NCBI RefSeq assembly: GCF_032598785.1
Contig: NZ_CP102984.1
Source: Terrisporobacter petrolearius
GTDB lineage: Bacteria > Bacillota > Clostridia > Peptostreptococcales > Peptostreptococcaceae
Direction: 5' to 3' (one strand)
DNA length: 64,000 nucleotides
The notes under the pieces are model-generated. The model made no database searches. It saw nothing but the letters and a program-made list of their open reading frames with translations, and was not told where the DNA came from. A program made the position numbers and the translations under genes. Shown piece after piece: positions 42,454 to 51,905 of the stretch; within the stretch, counting starts at the first letter, position 1, and every line of letters begins with the position of its first letter.

Positions 42454-44667
42454 ATGCTAAAAAAAGAATGGAAAGACTTATTCAAAAACAAATTTCTAAT
42501 TGTGGCTCTTATTGCTATAATTGCAATCCCAACTATTTATTCAACTTTATTTTTAAGTTCCATGTGGGACCCTTATGGTAAAGTTAGCAATCTTCCTGTT
42601 GCTGTTGTAAATAATGATGATCCTATTGATTATGAGGATATGGAAGTAAATGTGGGTGAAAGACTTGTTGATAGTCTAAAAGATAATGACTCCTTAGCAT
42701 TTAATTTTGTTGATGAAAAAGTAGCAATGGATGGTTTAGAAAATGGTACTTATTATATGGTAATTACTATACCTAAAAACTTTTCAAAAGATGCTACTAC
42801 TTTATTAGATAAAAAGCCTAAAAAAATGGTATTAGAATATGCTACAAACCCAGGTAAAAACTATATCGCCAGTAAAATGAGTGAAACAGCTTTAACTAAA
42901 GTTCAAAATTCAATTTCTGAAAAGGTAACTGAAACTTATGCAGATGTGGTATTCGAACAGTTTGACACTGTAGGTGACGGACTTAAAGAAGCATCTGACG
43001 GTTCTTTAGAACTTAAAGACGGCTTAGGTGATTTAAAAGATGGTGGTGTAAAACTAAGTGATGGTTTAAACACTCTTTCTAATAGTATGTTAACATTTAC
43101 TAATGGTACAAATACTTTATCACAAGGTTTAGATACTTATTTAGCAGGTGTAAAAACTTTAAATTCAGCTTCTGGGGAACTTGCAAATGGTGCTAATAAG
43201 TTGGCAGATGGTGCTAATCAGTTAAACTCTGCTGTTAAAGGAATCTCTATTCCAAATATATCTTTAAGTGAAGAGCAAAAAAACACTTTAAAAGACACAG
43301 CAGCTTCTGGTGTTTCTGGTTATTCTAAACAACTATCTTCTGGTATAGGTAGTGCAGTTAGCAATAAAGTAAGTAACACTTTAACTTCTGATAATACAGT
43401 TAAAGCAGTGTCTTCTGCAATACTTAGTGATAGTAAGATTGCTCAAATGGTGGGAGCACTTCAAGCAGCAGGCTATACTAAAGAGCAAGCCCAAGGCTTA
43501 GTTGTTGGAATAGTATCAAATACTTTAAAAGGTGTATCTTCTAATATTACTGCTGATTCTATAACAAGTGCAGTTTCTCCATCAGTATCTAGTACTATGA
43601 GCAAAATTGCAGCAGGTTCAGCTGAAAAAGGAGCCCAGGCAGTTGTAAAAGAGGTAAACTCAAATCTTTCTACTTATGAAGAAATGTTTACTACTTTAAA
43701 ATCATCTACAAAAACTCTTTCAGATGGATTAAATACATTAAGTGCTGGTGCCAACGAATTAAAAGCTGGTTCAGACAAACTTGTAGCTAATAATCCTAAA
43801 TTACAATCTGGTATGACATCACTTTCAGATGGTACAAATAAAATATCATCTGGTGTTAATGATCTAAAAAATGGATCTGTAAGTTTAAAAGATGGTTTAA
43901 AAACTGCTTATGATGGAAGTAATACTCTTCAAACAAGTTTAGCTGACGGAGCTAAATCTGTAAAAGATACTACTTCTACAATAAATGATGACACATTAAA
44001 AATGTTTGCATCGCCTGTAGACTCATCTAAAACTCAAATAACTAAAGTTGCAGATAATGGTCATGCCATGGCTGCATATATGATGGTTGTTGGTCTTTGG
44101 GTTGGATGTATGGGATTCTGTACAGTTTATCCTTTAACTAAAAATAGCTCAAAAATAAAATCAGGCTTTAGATTATGGTTAAGCAAAGCAAGTGTTATGT
44201 ATCCTTCAATAATATTAGCTTCAATAGGAATGGTATCAGCTTTAAGCTTCTTCAATGGATTTAGCCCAGCTGATTTAAATAGCACTATATTAGTTGCAGT
44301 TGTTGCCGCAATAACCTTTATGAGTATTATATACTTCTTTAACGTGGCCTTTGGAGTAGTTGGTAAGTTCTTAGTTCTAATATTTATGGTTATTCAGTTA
44401 TCTGGTTCTACAGGTACTTATCCTTTAGAATTATCAGGTGATTTTGTATCTAAAATAACGGATTATCTTCCATTTACTCATGTAGTTACTGCATTTAGAA
44501 GTACAATATCTGGAGGAACAAGTATAGAGGGTCATTTAATTTTCCTTGCTTCAATAGCTGTAGTAATGATGCTAATAACAATTGCATTCCTTGAATTTAA
44601 AGTAAGATATAAATCTAATAATAATATTATTACTGAAGATGATATGGACGACAAATTAGCAGTTTAA
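42454..44667 (+). CDS. YhgE/Pip-domain membrane protein
   Basis: The ATG at 42454 follows GAAGGGTGA, giving 737 aa. The N-terminal block EWKDLFKNKFLIVALIAIIA with PTIYSTLFLSSMWDPYG and LPVAVVNND is the Pip/YhgE signature. A long extracytoplasmic region (about 180-545) contains repeated LxDGxxxLxxGxxxL heptad-like units (SDGLNTL, ANGANKLADGANQL). Five membrane helices close the protein, as in ABC-2 exporters but without an ATPase. Relatives act in phage reception (Pip) and in drug- or cell-envelope-related export (YhgE). Control by the divergent TetR regulator is likely. Confidence 0.9.
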   Translation: MLKKEWKDLFKNKFLIVALIAIIAIPTIYSTLFLSSMWDPYGKVSNLPVAVVNNDDPIDYEDMEVNVGERLVDSLKDNDSLAFNFVDEKVAMDGLENGTYYMVITIPKNFSKDATTLLDKKPKKMVLEYATNPGKNYIASKMSETALTKVQNSISEKVTETYADVVFEQFDTVGDGLKEASDGSLELKDGLGDLKDGGVKLSDGLNTLSNSMLTFTNGTNTLSQGLDTYLAGVKTLNSASGELANGANKLADGANQLNSAVKGISIPNISLSEEQKNTLKDTAASGVSGYSKQLSSGIGSAVSNKVSNTLTSDNTVKAVSSAILSDSKIAQMVGALQAAGYTKEQAQGLVVGIVSNTLKGVSSNITADSITSAVSPSVSSTMSKIAAGSAEKGAQAVVKEVNSNLSTYEEMFTTLKSSTKTLSDGLNTLSAGANELKAGSDKLVANNPKLQSGMTSLSDGTNKISSGVNDLKNGSVSLKDGLKTAYDGSNTLQTSLADGAKSVKDTTSTINDDTLKMFASPVDSSKTQITKVADNGHAMAAYMMVVGLWVGCMGFCTVYPLTKNSSKIKSGFRLWLSKASVMYPSIILASIGMVSALSFFNGFSPADLNSTILVAVVAAITFMSIIYFFNVAFGVVGKFLVLIFMVIQLSGSTGTYPLELSGDFVSKITDYLPFTHVVTAFRSTISGGTSIEGHLIFLASIAVVMMLITIAFLEFKVRYKSNNNIITEDDMDDKLAV

Positions 44668-44673
44668 TAAATA

Positions 44674-44711
44674 AAAATAAGGATTATGTTTATAAACATA
44701 ATCCTTATTTT
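44674..44711. terminator. Bidirectional terminator
   Basis: AAAATAAGGATTATGTT pairs with AACATAATCCTTATTTT around a 4-base loop. It ends both the YhgE gene (plus) and the methyltransferase operon (minus). Confidence 0.93.
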
Positions 44712-44722
44712 TATTTTTACTA

Positions 44723-45820
44723 CTATAATGTTGATTTTGCTAATATTTCTTCTTTAAAGTTATCACTATTTATTGGCCACTTACCATATTTTCTTGCAGC
44801 CGCCATAAATGCATCTATATTTTCTATAGGAGAGTTAATAGGTATACCACATCCTGTGCTTAGTAAATATCCCTTTGGACTGTCATAACCATCTTCTATA
44901 CATTTTTTTACACCTGCATAAACATCTTCTTTTGTCCCAAGCATCATTACTTCTACTGGATCCACATTCCCAACAATAGGAAGTCTGTCTCCCACAAGTT
45001 TTTTTGTATCAACTAAACTAACTCTATTATCTATACTTAGCATATTACAACCACTTTCCACCAAGTCTAGGGTCATATGTGAAGTTTCTCCACAAACATG
45101 ATATGTAAGGGATTTTCCAAAACTATGTACATAATCTACTATTTCTTTTGTATATGGAAGAACAAACTCTCTATAAGTTTTCTTGTCTATTAGTGTACCT
45201 GAAGCTATTGGATCGCATAAAGATATTCCTGATCCTGCCTCTAAGAAATCTTTCATTACTATTTTAGTTGCATCTGTACTAAATCTTAATAATTCGTGAA
45301 CTTTTTCCGGTTCTTTTCTTATAGATCTTAATAATTTTTCAACAGGATAAATACTCCCCGCTGCTGTTATTGGTCCATGAATACTTAAAGATGCTCCAAC
45401 TTCATGCCCATATTTCTCCATACACATATGATAAGCATCATAATTTAATTGATACCATGGGTCATTTTTTCTTTCTATTTTTGATAAATCTAAAGAACTT
45501 AAATCTTTAAGATTTTTTAAATAATGATCTATTATGGCTGGTACTCCATCTTCTGGATCATTAGTTTTACTACCTAGTGCAATACCAACGCCATGAAGTC
45601 CATATTCTATAGAAATACTGTCATTTCCAAATCTCTCATAACAAGCTATTTGTGCCTGAGCTTGGTTTTTAGCACAGCTTCTTTTTTCTTTATGCGTAAT
45701 TTTAGCTACTCTTCCTGATACTGATGTTACAAATGGTAATGCTGGTATTCTATCTATGGGTTTTCCACTAAAAAATCCTGCTAGTCTTTCCTTAGGAGTC
45801 ATTTGATCATCTTTATGCAT
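44723..45820 (-). CDS. UroD-family corrinoid methyltransferase (MtaA/CmuA-like)
   Basis: This 365-aa TIM-barrel protein starts KERLAGFFSGKPIDRIP as in MtaA/CmuA-type enzymes. Zinc ligands are complete: H241 and C243 in YHVCGETS, and C324 in STGCGIP. Such proteins move a methyl group between a corrinoid protein and a thiol, tetrahydrofolate or substrate. It is the last gene of an operon with a corrinoid protein, a reactivase and two more UroD-family members. The methyl donor and acceptor are not evident. The start has GGGGG at good spacing. Confidence 0.9.
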   Translation of the reverse strand: MHKDDQMTPKERLAGFFSGKPIDRIPALPFVTSVSGRVAKITHKEKRSCAKNQAQAQIACYERFGNDSISIEYGLHGVGIALGSKTNDPEDGVPAIIDHYLKNLKDLSSLDLSKIERKNDPWYQLNYDAYHMCMEKYGHEVGASLSIHGPITAAGSIYPVEKLLRSIRKEPEKVHELLRFSTDATKIVMKDFLEAGSGISLCDPIASGTLIDKKTYREFVLPYTKEIVDYVHSFGKSLTYHVCGETSHMTLDLVESGCNMLSIDNRVSLVDTKKLVGDRLPIVGNVDPVEVMMLGTKEDVYAGVKKCIEDGYDSPKGYLLSTGCGIPINSPIENIDAFMAAARKYGKWPINSDNFKEEILAKSTL

Positions 45821-45850
45821 TGTAATACCCCCAATTTAATAAATTTATAA

Positions 45851-47650
45851 TTAGTTAGATGGAAACTTTAAACAGCTAGAAAATAATCTTTCATAACCTT
45901 CTGATGCTCCAAGCTCCATATATTCCATATTTTTAGAAAGCAATTCCATATCTTTTTTAGCTTCCTTAGACATTAATGCCATATAAGCTCCTGTTTTTGA
46001 AGAATTACCTACATAAACTATTTTTCCTTTTACTTCCATTGGTAAAATCCCTGTTCCAACTAAACTGTCTACACTAACATGAGCTCCAAATTGACCTGCT
46101 ATCATTACTTTTTTCAAATCTTTCATTTCAATATTAGCTTTTTTAAGTAGTGCATAAAAACCAGAAAGTATGGCTCCCTTGGCTAACTGAACTTGTCTAA
46201 TATCACCCTGTGTAATTAAAAGTTTGTTTTTATTATCATCATATAAAATAAATTCTCTTTTTTTATTATTAATTTGTATTCTATTTAATCTGTAATCATC
46301 TTCTTCTAACTTTTCTAGCTTAATAAAAGCTCCATTATCTCTTACAATTCCTGTTTTTAATAGTTCTTTTACTACAGCTAAAATTCCACTTCCACATATG
46401 CCTATAGGTTTTTCTTCTCCTATAACTTTTATTGCCGTTTCTTCTTCATTAATAACTACATCTTCTATGGCTCCATTGGCTGCTCTCATTCCACAACTAA
46501 TGTTCATTCCTTCTAGTGCTGGCCCTGCAGCACAAGAACAAGATAAAAGGTTTCCTTTATTTGATAGAACGATTTCACCGTTTGTTCCTATATCTATGAA
46601 AAGCACATTTTCATCTGCTTTATTTAATTCACATACATAAGCTCCTGCTACTATATCAGCTCCTATATATGCAGATACAGAAGGCAGGCAATAAAGTCTT
46701 GCTTTTTCACAAGCTAATAATCCTATATCTTTTGCCAAAATATTTTTAGAAGTAGTGAAAATAGGTGCAAATGGAGATTTCCCAATAGACTTAGCATCTA
46801 TTCCAAGCAACATATGCATCATTGTACAGTTAGCTGCCACAGCAATTTCGTATATATATTTTTTATTTACATTTGCTTTTTCACATAATTTTTCTATCAT
46901 TTCATTTATAGAAGTTACTATAGCCTTTTGTAAATTTTCAACTCCGTCTTCTTGGTTTTCCACTTCATATGTAATTCTAGTTAACACATCTAATCCATAC
47001 TGTTTTTGCGAATTAATCATAGATTCAACACATATCTCTTCACCAGAATTTATATCTACTAAAGATGTAACTACTGTTGTTGTCCCTATATCCATAATCA
47101 CTCCATATATTTTATCTCTTGTATCATTTTTTTCCAGATAAATTACTTCATCATTATTAAACACTGCTGTAATTTTTTCATCTTGTGGTTTTATTTTTTT
47201 TAACAATTTCCATTCTAATTTATCAGTATTTAATTGTCTCAAAATTTCATCTTCCAATGGTCTTTGATTTTCTAAAGTTGATTTTTCAAGAGTTATTAAT
47301 TTTTTATGTATGGAAGGATTAACTTCAAACTTTGGCATATATCCACTGCTTAATACTCTATGTTTTCTCTCTTTTTGTAATAATTCTATTTTTATATCTT
47401 CTTTTGGTTTTACTAAACAAGATAGACGTATATTATCATTAATTTCTTCTTGTGATAAAAGTTTCTTCTCTGTTTCACTTAATTCTCCCAAATCTCCAGA
47501 AATAAGTTTAATTTTACATTTTCCACAAACACCTTTACCATTACAAGCATTATCAACAAATATATTTTCATCTAACAAAACATCCATCAATGTTTTATTT
47601 TCTTTTGCTTCTACGATTTTATTTTCTTTTTCTATGAAAACTTTACACAT
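45851..47650 (-). CDS. Corrinoid-protein reactivase (RamA/RACE type, 2Fe-2S and ASKHA)
   Basis: This 599-aa protein has an N-terminal 2Fe-2S ferredoxin domain with C36, C42, C45 (NGKGVCGKCKIKL) and C78. A linker is followed by a large ASKHA-type domain (DUF4445) with GVIMDIGTTTVVTSLVD and FIDIGTNGEIVLS as phosphate-binding loops. These proteins use ATP to reduce Co(II) corrinoid back to the active Co(I) state. Its start overlaps the methyltransferase at 47643 by eight bases. Its presence means the corrinoid protein at 48690 is used catalytically. Confidence 0.94.
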   Translation of the reverse strand: MCKVFIEKENKIVEAKENKTLMDVLLDENIFVDNACNGKGVCGKCKIKLISGDLGELSETEKKLLSQEEINDNIRLSCLVKPKEDIKIELLQKERKHRVLSSGYMPKFEVNPSIHKKLITLEKSTLENQRPLEDEILRQLNTDKLEWKLLKKIKPQDEKITAVFNNDEVIYLEKNDTRDKIYGVIMDIGTTTVVTSLVDINSGEEICVESMINSQKQYGLDVLTRITYEVENQEDGVENLQKAIVTSINEMIEKLCEKANVNKKYIYEIAVAANCTMMHMLLGIDAKSIGKSPFAPIFTTSKNILAKDIGLLACEKARLYCLPSVSAYIGADIVAGAYVCELNKADENVLFIDIGTNGEIVLSNKGNLLSCSCAAGPALEGMNISCGMRAANGAIEDVVINEEETAIKVIGEEKPIGICGSGILAVVKELLKTGIVRDNGAFIKLEKLEEDDYRLNRIQINNKKREFILYDDNKNKLLITQGDIRQVQLAKGAILSGFYALLKKANIEMKDLKKVMIAGQFGAHVSVDSLVGTGILPMEVKGKIVYVGNSSKTGAYMALMSKEAKKDMELLSKNMEYMELGASEGYERLFSSCLKFPSN

Positions 47651-48674
47651 TTACCTTAATCCCCTCTGCGTTTAATGTACTTAGAATAGATTGTATATTT
47701 TTAAGTGGAGATTTTGTTCCAAGTCCACATGCTGGTGATATAATATTTGATCCATCTTTCACACATTTGTTAGTTAACAATGAAATTTTCTCTGGAGTCC
47801 CAAATTCCAATGTGTATGTACTTACATTTCCCATAAGAATTCTGTTTGGTAAATTAGCTCTAGCATTTTTCATGGAAACTACTGAGTCAAAACTAAGAGC
47901 ATTACTTTGTATCATATTTACTTCTTTGTAAACACTTCTCATTTGACCACAAATATGTACAATAGTTCCTATTTTTTCTTCTTGCAAACTATGAATTATT
48001 TTATTTATATATTTAACTGCAAATTGTTCAAAATCTCTTGGTCCTAAAATTTCTCCACTTCCACTTGGATCAGAGATGGCAATTATATCTGCTCCTGCAT
48101 CTATTTGAGCTCTAGCAAAATTAATGATTTCATCTGTAACAAATGTCATAAATTCATGAGCCTTTTTATTTTTCTTTCTTAATTCTTTGTAAAAAACAAC
48201 AGGCTCCATAAGAGAACTAGCTGTACTTATAGGCCCTGTAATATTCCCTACTATAGGTACATCATCATTTTTTGATTTCAAAATTTTTATGGCATCTAAT
48301 ACTACCTTTGCTCTGCCTTCTTGTAGATTCATTTCTTTTAAATTTTCGTATTCATCCACACTATTTATGGCATATTCAATTACATGTGGTTCATATTCTT
48401 TTGTTCCTAAAGTAGCTTTAGCTCCCATAGCTTCAGCTTCTACAGTCATACAAAAAGGAACTCCATAATTTTCAAAACAACCACTTTCATAATTTGCACT
48501 GGCAAGTTCAGCCATTTTTTCTCCATTTAAGTGTGCCCCTGGCCAAAACACATTTGATCTATCCATTAAATCTGTTGTTATCATATTCATCATGCCACCT
48601 GGACATATGCAAGGCGGTCTATCAACTTCTTCATTATTAAATACTTTTATAATTCTCTCTTTTGGTGTAATCAT
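47643..48674 (-). CDS. UroD-family corrinoid methyltransferase
   Basis: This 343-aa protein starts ITPKERIIKVFNNEEVDRPP as in MtaA-type enzymes. Zinc ligands are present: H240 and C242 in VHICGQ, and C316 in SPACGLG. It lies between the corrinoid protein and the reactivase, with overlap to the latter. It shares GxxFCMTVEAEAMG with the protein at 49383, so the two are closer to each other than to the one at 44723. It is probably the substrate- or acceptor-specific partner of the corrinoid protein. Confidence 0.9.
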   Translation of the reverse strand: MITPKERIIKVFNNEEVDRPPCICPGGMMNMITTDLMDRSNVFWPGAHLNGEKMAELASANYESGCFENYGVPFCMTVEAEAMGAKATLGTKEYEPHVIEYAINSVDEYENLKEMNLQEGRAKVVLDAIKILKSKNDDVPIVGNITGPISTASSLMEPVVFYKELRKKNKKAHEFMTFVTDEIINFARAQIDAGADIIAISDPSGSGEILGPRDFEQFAVKYINKIIHSLQEEKIGTIVHICGQMRSVYKEVNMIQSNALSFDSVVSMKNARANLPNRILMGNVSTYTLEFGTPEKISLLTNKCVKDGSNIISPACGLGTKSPLKNIQSILSTLNAEGIKVNV

Positions 48675-48689
48675 TTTATCAACCTCATT

Positions 48690-49358
48690 TTAAATAGCAT
48701 TTACTAAGTTTTTAGCATGTAGAAGTTCTTTGGCAACTTTTACTGCTTCAACTGCATTACTTGAATATCCATCTGCACCTATTTCTTTTGCATATTTTTG
48801 TGAAATAGGACTTCCTCCAACCATAACTGTAACATTATCTCTTATTCCTTCTTCATTTAACATGTCAATAACTGTTTTCATTCCACCCATAGTTGTTGTC
48901 ATTAATGTTGACATACAAAGAAGTGATGCATTTGTTTCTTTTACTTTTTCAACAAAAGATTTTAAATTAACATCTCTTCCTAAATCATGCATTTCAAAAC
49001 CAGCAGTTTCAAACATAATTCTAACTAAGTTTTTACCTATGTCATGTGTGTCTCCTTCAACAACGCCTATAACACCTTTTACTTTTGTACCTTCCTCTTG
49101 TTCTGGCAAATGAGGTCTTAAAACGTCTAGTCCTGCATACATAGCATCTGAACACAACAATACATCAGTTACAAAATATTCTTCTTCATCATAAAGCTTA
49201 CTTGCTTCATTCATTCCCTCAACTAATCCATCCATTATTCCATCAAAAGCTGAATGTCCTTCATTTAAATATTCTTTGGCAACATCCACCACATCTTCGT
49301 CTTCCATTTCAACCACACACCCAGCTAATTTTTTTAAAAGTTCTTTTTTCGATGACAT
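48690..49358 (-). CDS. Methyltransferase corrinoid protein (MtaC/MtbC-like)
   Basis: This 222-aa protein has the usual length. The N-terminal helical cap (about 1-90) is followed by the B12-binding domain with EGDTHDIGKNL; H105 in DTHDIG is the lower cobalt ligand. SLLCMSTLMTTT and VMVGGSPIS complete the B12 fold. It carries the methyl group between the methyltransferases encoded on either side. It starts 24 bases after the upstream UroD-like gene. Confidence 0.95.
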   Translation of the reverse strand: MSSKKELLKKLAGCVVEMEDEDVVDVAKEYLNEGHSAFDGIMDGLVEGMNEASKLYDEEEYFVTDVLLCSDAMYAGLDVLRPHLPEQEEGTKVKGVIGVVEGDTHDIGKNLVRIMFETAGFEMHDLGRDVNLKSFVEKVKETNASLLCMSTLMTTTMGGMKTVIDMLNEEGIRDNVTVMVGGSPISQKYAKEIGADGYSSNAVEAVKVAKELLHAKNLVNAI

Positions 49359-49382
49359 AATTGTCCCTCCTATTTTATTATT

Positions 49383-50252
49383 TTATATTAGTTTGATTCC
49401 CTTAATCTTACCTTCAGTCAATTTATAATTTATATTTTTAATACACATTTGACCTACTATTTTCGTTTTTCCTATAACTTCAATACAGCCCTCACCATAT
49501 TTTATAGGTTTTGATAATTCAATATCGTATAAACTTGCTTTATTTGTTCCAAGAAGTGCAAATGTTGTTTTGGGACATAGCAATAATATGGTCTTATCAT
49601 CTATAATCTTTTCAGCCTTTTTCAAGAAAGGATATGTAAACATTTCCACACTTTCTTTCATCATTTTCGGTCCAAGAATATTAACACCACCTGAAGAGTC
49701 AGCAAAACTAATTAAATTTGCACCTGCTCTTTGCCCTTCTTCTATAAAGTTAAGGATTTCATCTTGAAATTTATCAAATATTTGTTTCATCTTTTCTGGT
49801 TCTTTTCTAAAAATCTTAAATGCACGTGTAGCATCCATTAATACATTTAAGATTGTAAATGGTCCACTAACTTCTAAAACAACATTTTCTCCTTCACTTC
49901 TTAAACATGTGCAGGCCTTTAATACTTCTGATATTCTACCTTTAGTAAAATCAATACTTTTCAGATTTAATACATCATCAGCATTTTTGCACACATATTC
50001 CTTTGCCCTAGGTCCTATCTTTTCATCTCCATAATTGATAATTCCACCCATTGCTTCCCCTTCTACAGTGTGACAAAAGGGTAGTTCACAAAAGGCTGCA
50101 TTATCATGTTTTTTTAGTTCTTTTGCTATTAGGCTCATTGTCTCCCAATGTTTATAGGCCTGGGGAAAACTTAATTTTAAATTTTTTGTCACTTCTTCAT
50201 TTATCCCTGCAGAATTATTATAAGTACATTTAAAATCAATTATCTTCTCCAT
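49383..50252 (-). CDS. Divergent UroD-family protein lacking the zinc His
   Basis: This 289-aa protein is about 50 residues shorter than the other two UroD proteins of the operon. It keeps FCHTVEGEAMGG, SGPFTILNVLMD and FADSSGGVNILGP, which align with the protein at 47643. At the zinc site it reads TILLLCPKTT: C226 remains but the His two residues before it is Leu. The final SxxCG loop is replaced by a strand-rich tail with C270. It is the first gene of the operon. It may use another metal ligand, bind the corrinoid protein without catalysis, or act on a different substrate. Confidence 0.8.
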   Translation of the reverse strand: MEKIIDFKCTYNNSAGINEEVTKNLKLSFPQAYKHWETMSLIAKELKKHDNAAFCELPFCHTVEGEAMGGIINYGDEKIGPRAKEYVCKNADDVLNLKSIDFTKGRISEVLKACTCLRSEGENVVLEVSGPFTILNVLMDATRAFKIFRKEPEKMKQIFDKFQDEILNFIEEGQRAGANLISFADSSGGVNILGPKMMKESVEMFTYPFLKKAEKIIDDKTILLLCPKTTFALLGTNKASLYDIELSKPIKYGEGCIEVIGKTKIVGQMCIKNINYKLTEGKIKGIKLI

Positions 50253-50390
50253 ATATTTTTTAGACCTTTCTAAATATTTAATTCTTCACATTAATAAGAG
50301 TACCATATAAAAATAACTTATAAAAATTGATAATTTTTATAGTTTCATGTTCTTTATAAATAAAATCAATATATATGAAAATTATAAACA

Positions 50391-50426
50391 AAAATAGCCA
50401 ATGACCTTAATCATTGACTTTTTTTA
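50391..50426. terminator. Terminator of the PadR/HAAS operon
   Basis: CAATGA-CCTTAA-TCATTG (50399-50416) is flanked by A-rich and T-rich runs and works on the minus strand after the gene at 50527. The remaining gap to 50252, upstream of the methyltransferase operon, shows no clear promoter or riboswitch. Confidence 0.7.
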
Positions 50427-50526
50427 TTTATATTATTTTTACTTCATTAATTGAGCTTCAAATTCAATTTCAATTTTTCTATATACTATATATACATATT
50501 GAGATTTTTATTTGGGGACCTTTTTA

Positions 50527-51435
50527 CTAAAAATAACACACTTGCTCGATACTTCGAGATTTAAACATTTCCTCTATCAAATTAATTTGATCAGAGCTTA
50601 CCTTTATAGCAGCATTGTTATTAGAAAACTTAGATTTTTTCTTAAGCTTTAACTCAAGAGTGTGACAAACCTTACCTTTCACATGTTCTTTAGTCCATCT
50701 ATATCCACATACATTACTAAAAGGAATAAAGCTCATAAGCGTAAGTATACCATCTGTATATACAATATTATTACTGTTTTTAGGATTTAACACTGAGAAT
50801 AAAATAACTGTAATAAAGTAACTCTTTGATAGTATCAATGTTCTTAAAGCCTCTTTTAAAATTTCATTTTTAGGTATTTCATTAAAGTCTATTAAAAATG
50901 CTGCTAAAGTTAAAATAATTGATCCCATAAGAAAATATTGTATGTATTTTGTCATTTGCTCATACCAAGTAGGCCTTTTATAGGACTGAATATAAAAAAT
51001 CGGCTCCTTTTTAGAAAGTTCACAATCTTTTTTATGTGTTTTTATAAGGTCAAATATAAAATATCCATAACATAAAGTCATAACTATTACAAATGATGCA
51101 GATATAAAAACATTAGAATTACTTATATAGGTATCTACAATTTCAGCTCCAACATATAAAAGCAATGTTATACCTATGAGAAATGCTTTAAATAATCTTT
51201 TAGATTTATTAGATTCACTTTTATAAATTTCACTTAGAACATCAGGATCTCCCATTTGTTTTAATGCCATGTTTGTTGCTTCTTCATATTCCATACCTTC
51301 TTGTGTAAATTCTTCAATATAACTAGAAACATGATCTCTAAGTTCATCTTGTATATCTTTTGCTCTTTCTTCTGTGGAAATAAATTTACAAGTAGATTGT
51401 AAAAATTTTTCCACAGATTTATTTTGTGTATTCAT
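50527..51435 (-). CDS. HAAS-domain membrane protein
   Basis: This 302-aa protein has an N-terminal HAAS (DUF1700-like) helical domain at about 1-75: VEKFLQSTCKFISTEERA, IQDELRDHVSSYIEEF and EEATNMALKQMGDPDVLSEI. Five or so membrane helices follow between residues 85 and 235, then a C-terminal PH-like strand region. HAAS domains usually occur with a PadR regulator, as here (start and stop overlap by one base). A role in sensing or controlling envelope functions is inferred from other PadR-HAAS pairs. Confidence 0.82.
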   Translation of the reverse strand: MNTQNKSVEKFLQSTCKFISTEERAKDIQDELRDHVSSYIEEFTQEGMEYEEATNMALKQMGDPDVLSEIYKSESNKSKRLFKAFLIGITLLLYVGAEIVDTYISNSNVFISASFVIVMTLCYGYFIFDLIKTHKKDCELSKKEPIFYIQSYKRPTWYEQMTKYIQYFLMGSIILTLAAFLIDFNEIPKNEILKEALRTLILSKSYFITVILFSVLNPKNSNNIVYTDGILTLMSFIPFSNVCGYRWTKEHVKGKVCHTLELKLKKKSKFSNNNAAIKVSSDQINLIEEMFKSRSIEQVCYF

Positions 51436-51758
51436 TAATACTGTCCCCCTAATACTAAATTCATTGTTTTACTAAATATAACCCATTCATCTTTTCTATC
51501 TTTCAATTCCAAAAGTCCCTTTTTAGTAATTTTATAATATTTTCTACGTCTACCATTTTCCACATTCCAAAAAGATTCAATTAACTTACTTTTTTCAAGC
51601 TCATGTAATAGTGGATATAAAGTTCCCTCCTTAAAAAGAAATACTCCATTAGACTTATTTTCAATTTCTTTTATCATTCCATATCCATACATGGGCTCAT
51701 TTTTTAATGCATCTAAAATTAATGTTACTGTACTACCTTTCATAAGCTCTTTATTCAA
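51435..51758 (-). CDS. PadR-family regulator
   Basis: This 107-aa protein has the PadR-s1 size. Its winged helix reads LKGSTVTLILDALKNEPMYGYGMIKEI in family style (MKGSTVTL at the start), followed by FKEGTLYPLLHELEKSKLIES and the wing ENGRRRKYYKITKKG. It heads the operon with the HAAS protein and probably represses its own promoter. No operator stands out. Confidence 0.93.
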   Translation of the reverse strand: MNKELMKGSTVTLILDALKNEPMYGYGMIKEIENKSNGVFLFKEGTLYPLLHELEKSKLIESFWNVENGRRRKYYKITKKGLLELKDRKDEWVIFSKTMNLVLGGQY

Positions 51759-51872
51759 AACAACACCTTCTTTAATAATTTATTAAATCATACCTCGGAT
51801 TTCTATGTATTATAAAGAAATTGTATTTCTATAGCCCTTATTAGTCAACTGTAAATTTTTACCAAAACAAAA

Positions 51873-51900
51873 AGTTACCTAGATATTAATCTAGGTAACT
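51873..51900. terminator. Terminator of the YitT gene
   Basis: AGTTACCTAGAT-ATTA-ATCTAGGTAACT is a perfect 12-bp stem followed on the minus strand by TTTTTGTTTTGG. Confidence 0.88.
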
Positions 51901-51905
51901 ACACA

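Noticed and set aside
46398..47675. Plus-strand ORFs opposite the corrinoid reactivase
   Set aside because: The reactivase has complete motifs over its whole length; the opposite frames lack starts with ribosome-binding sites and show no domain.
50253..50526. Search for a cobalamin riboswitch before the corrinoid operon
   Set aside because: I found no B12-box-like sequence or matching stems; only the terminator of the neighbouring operon is supported.
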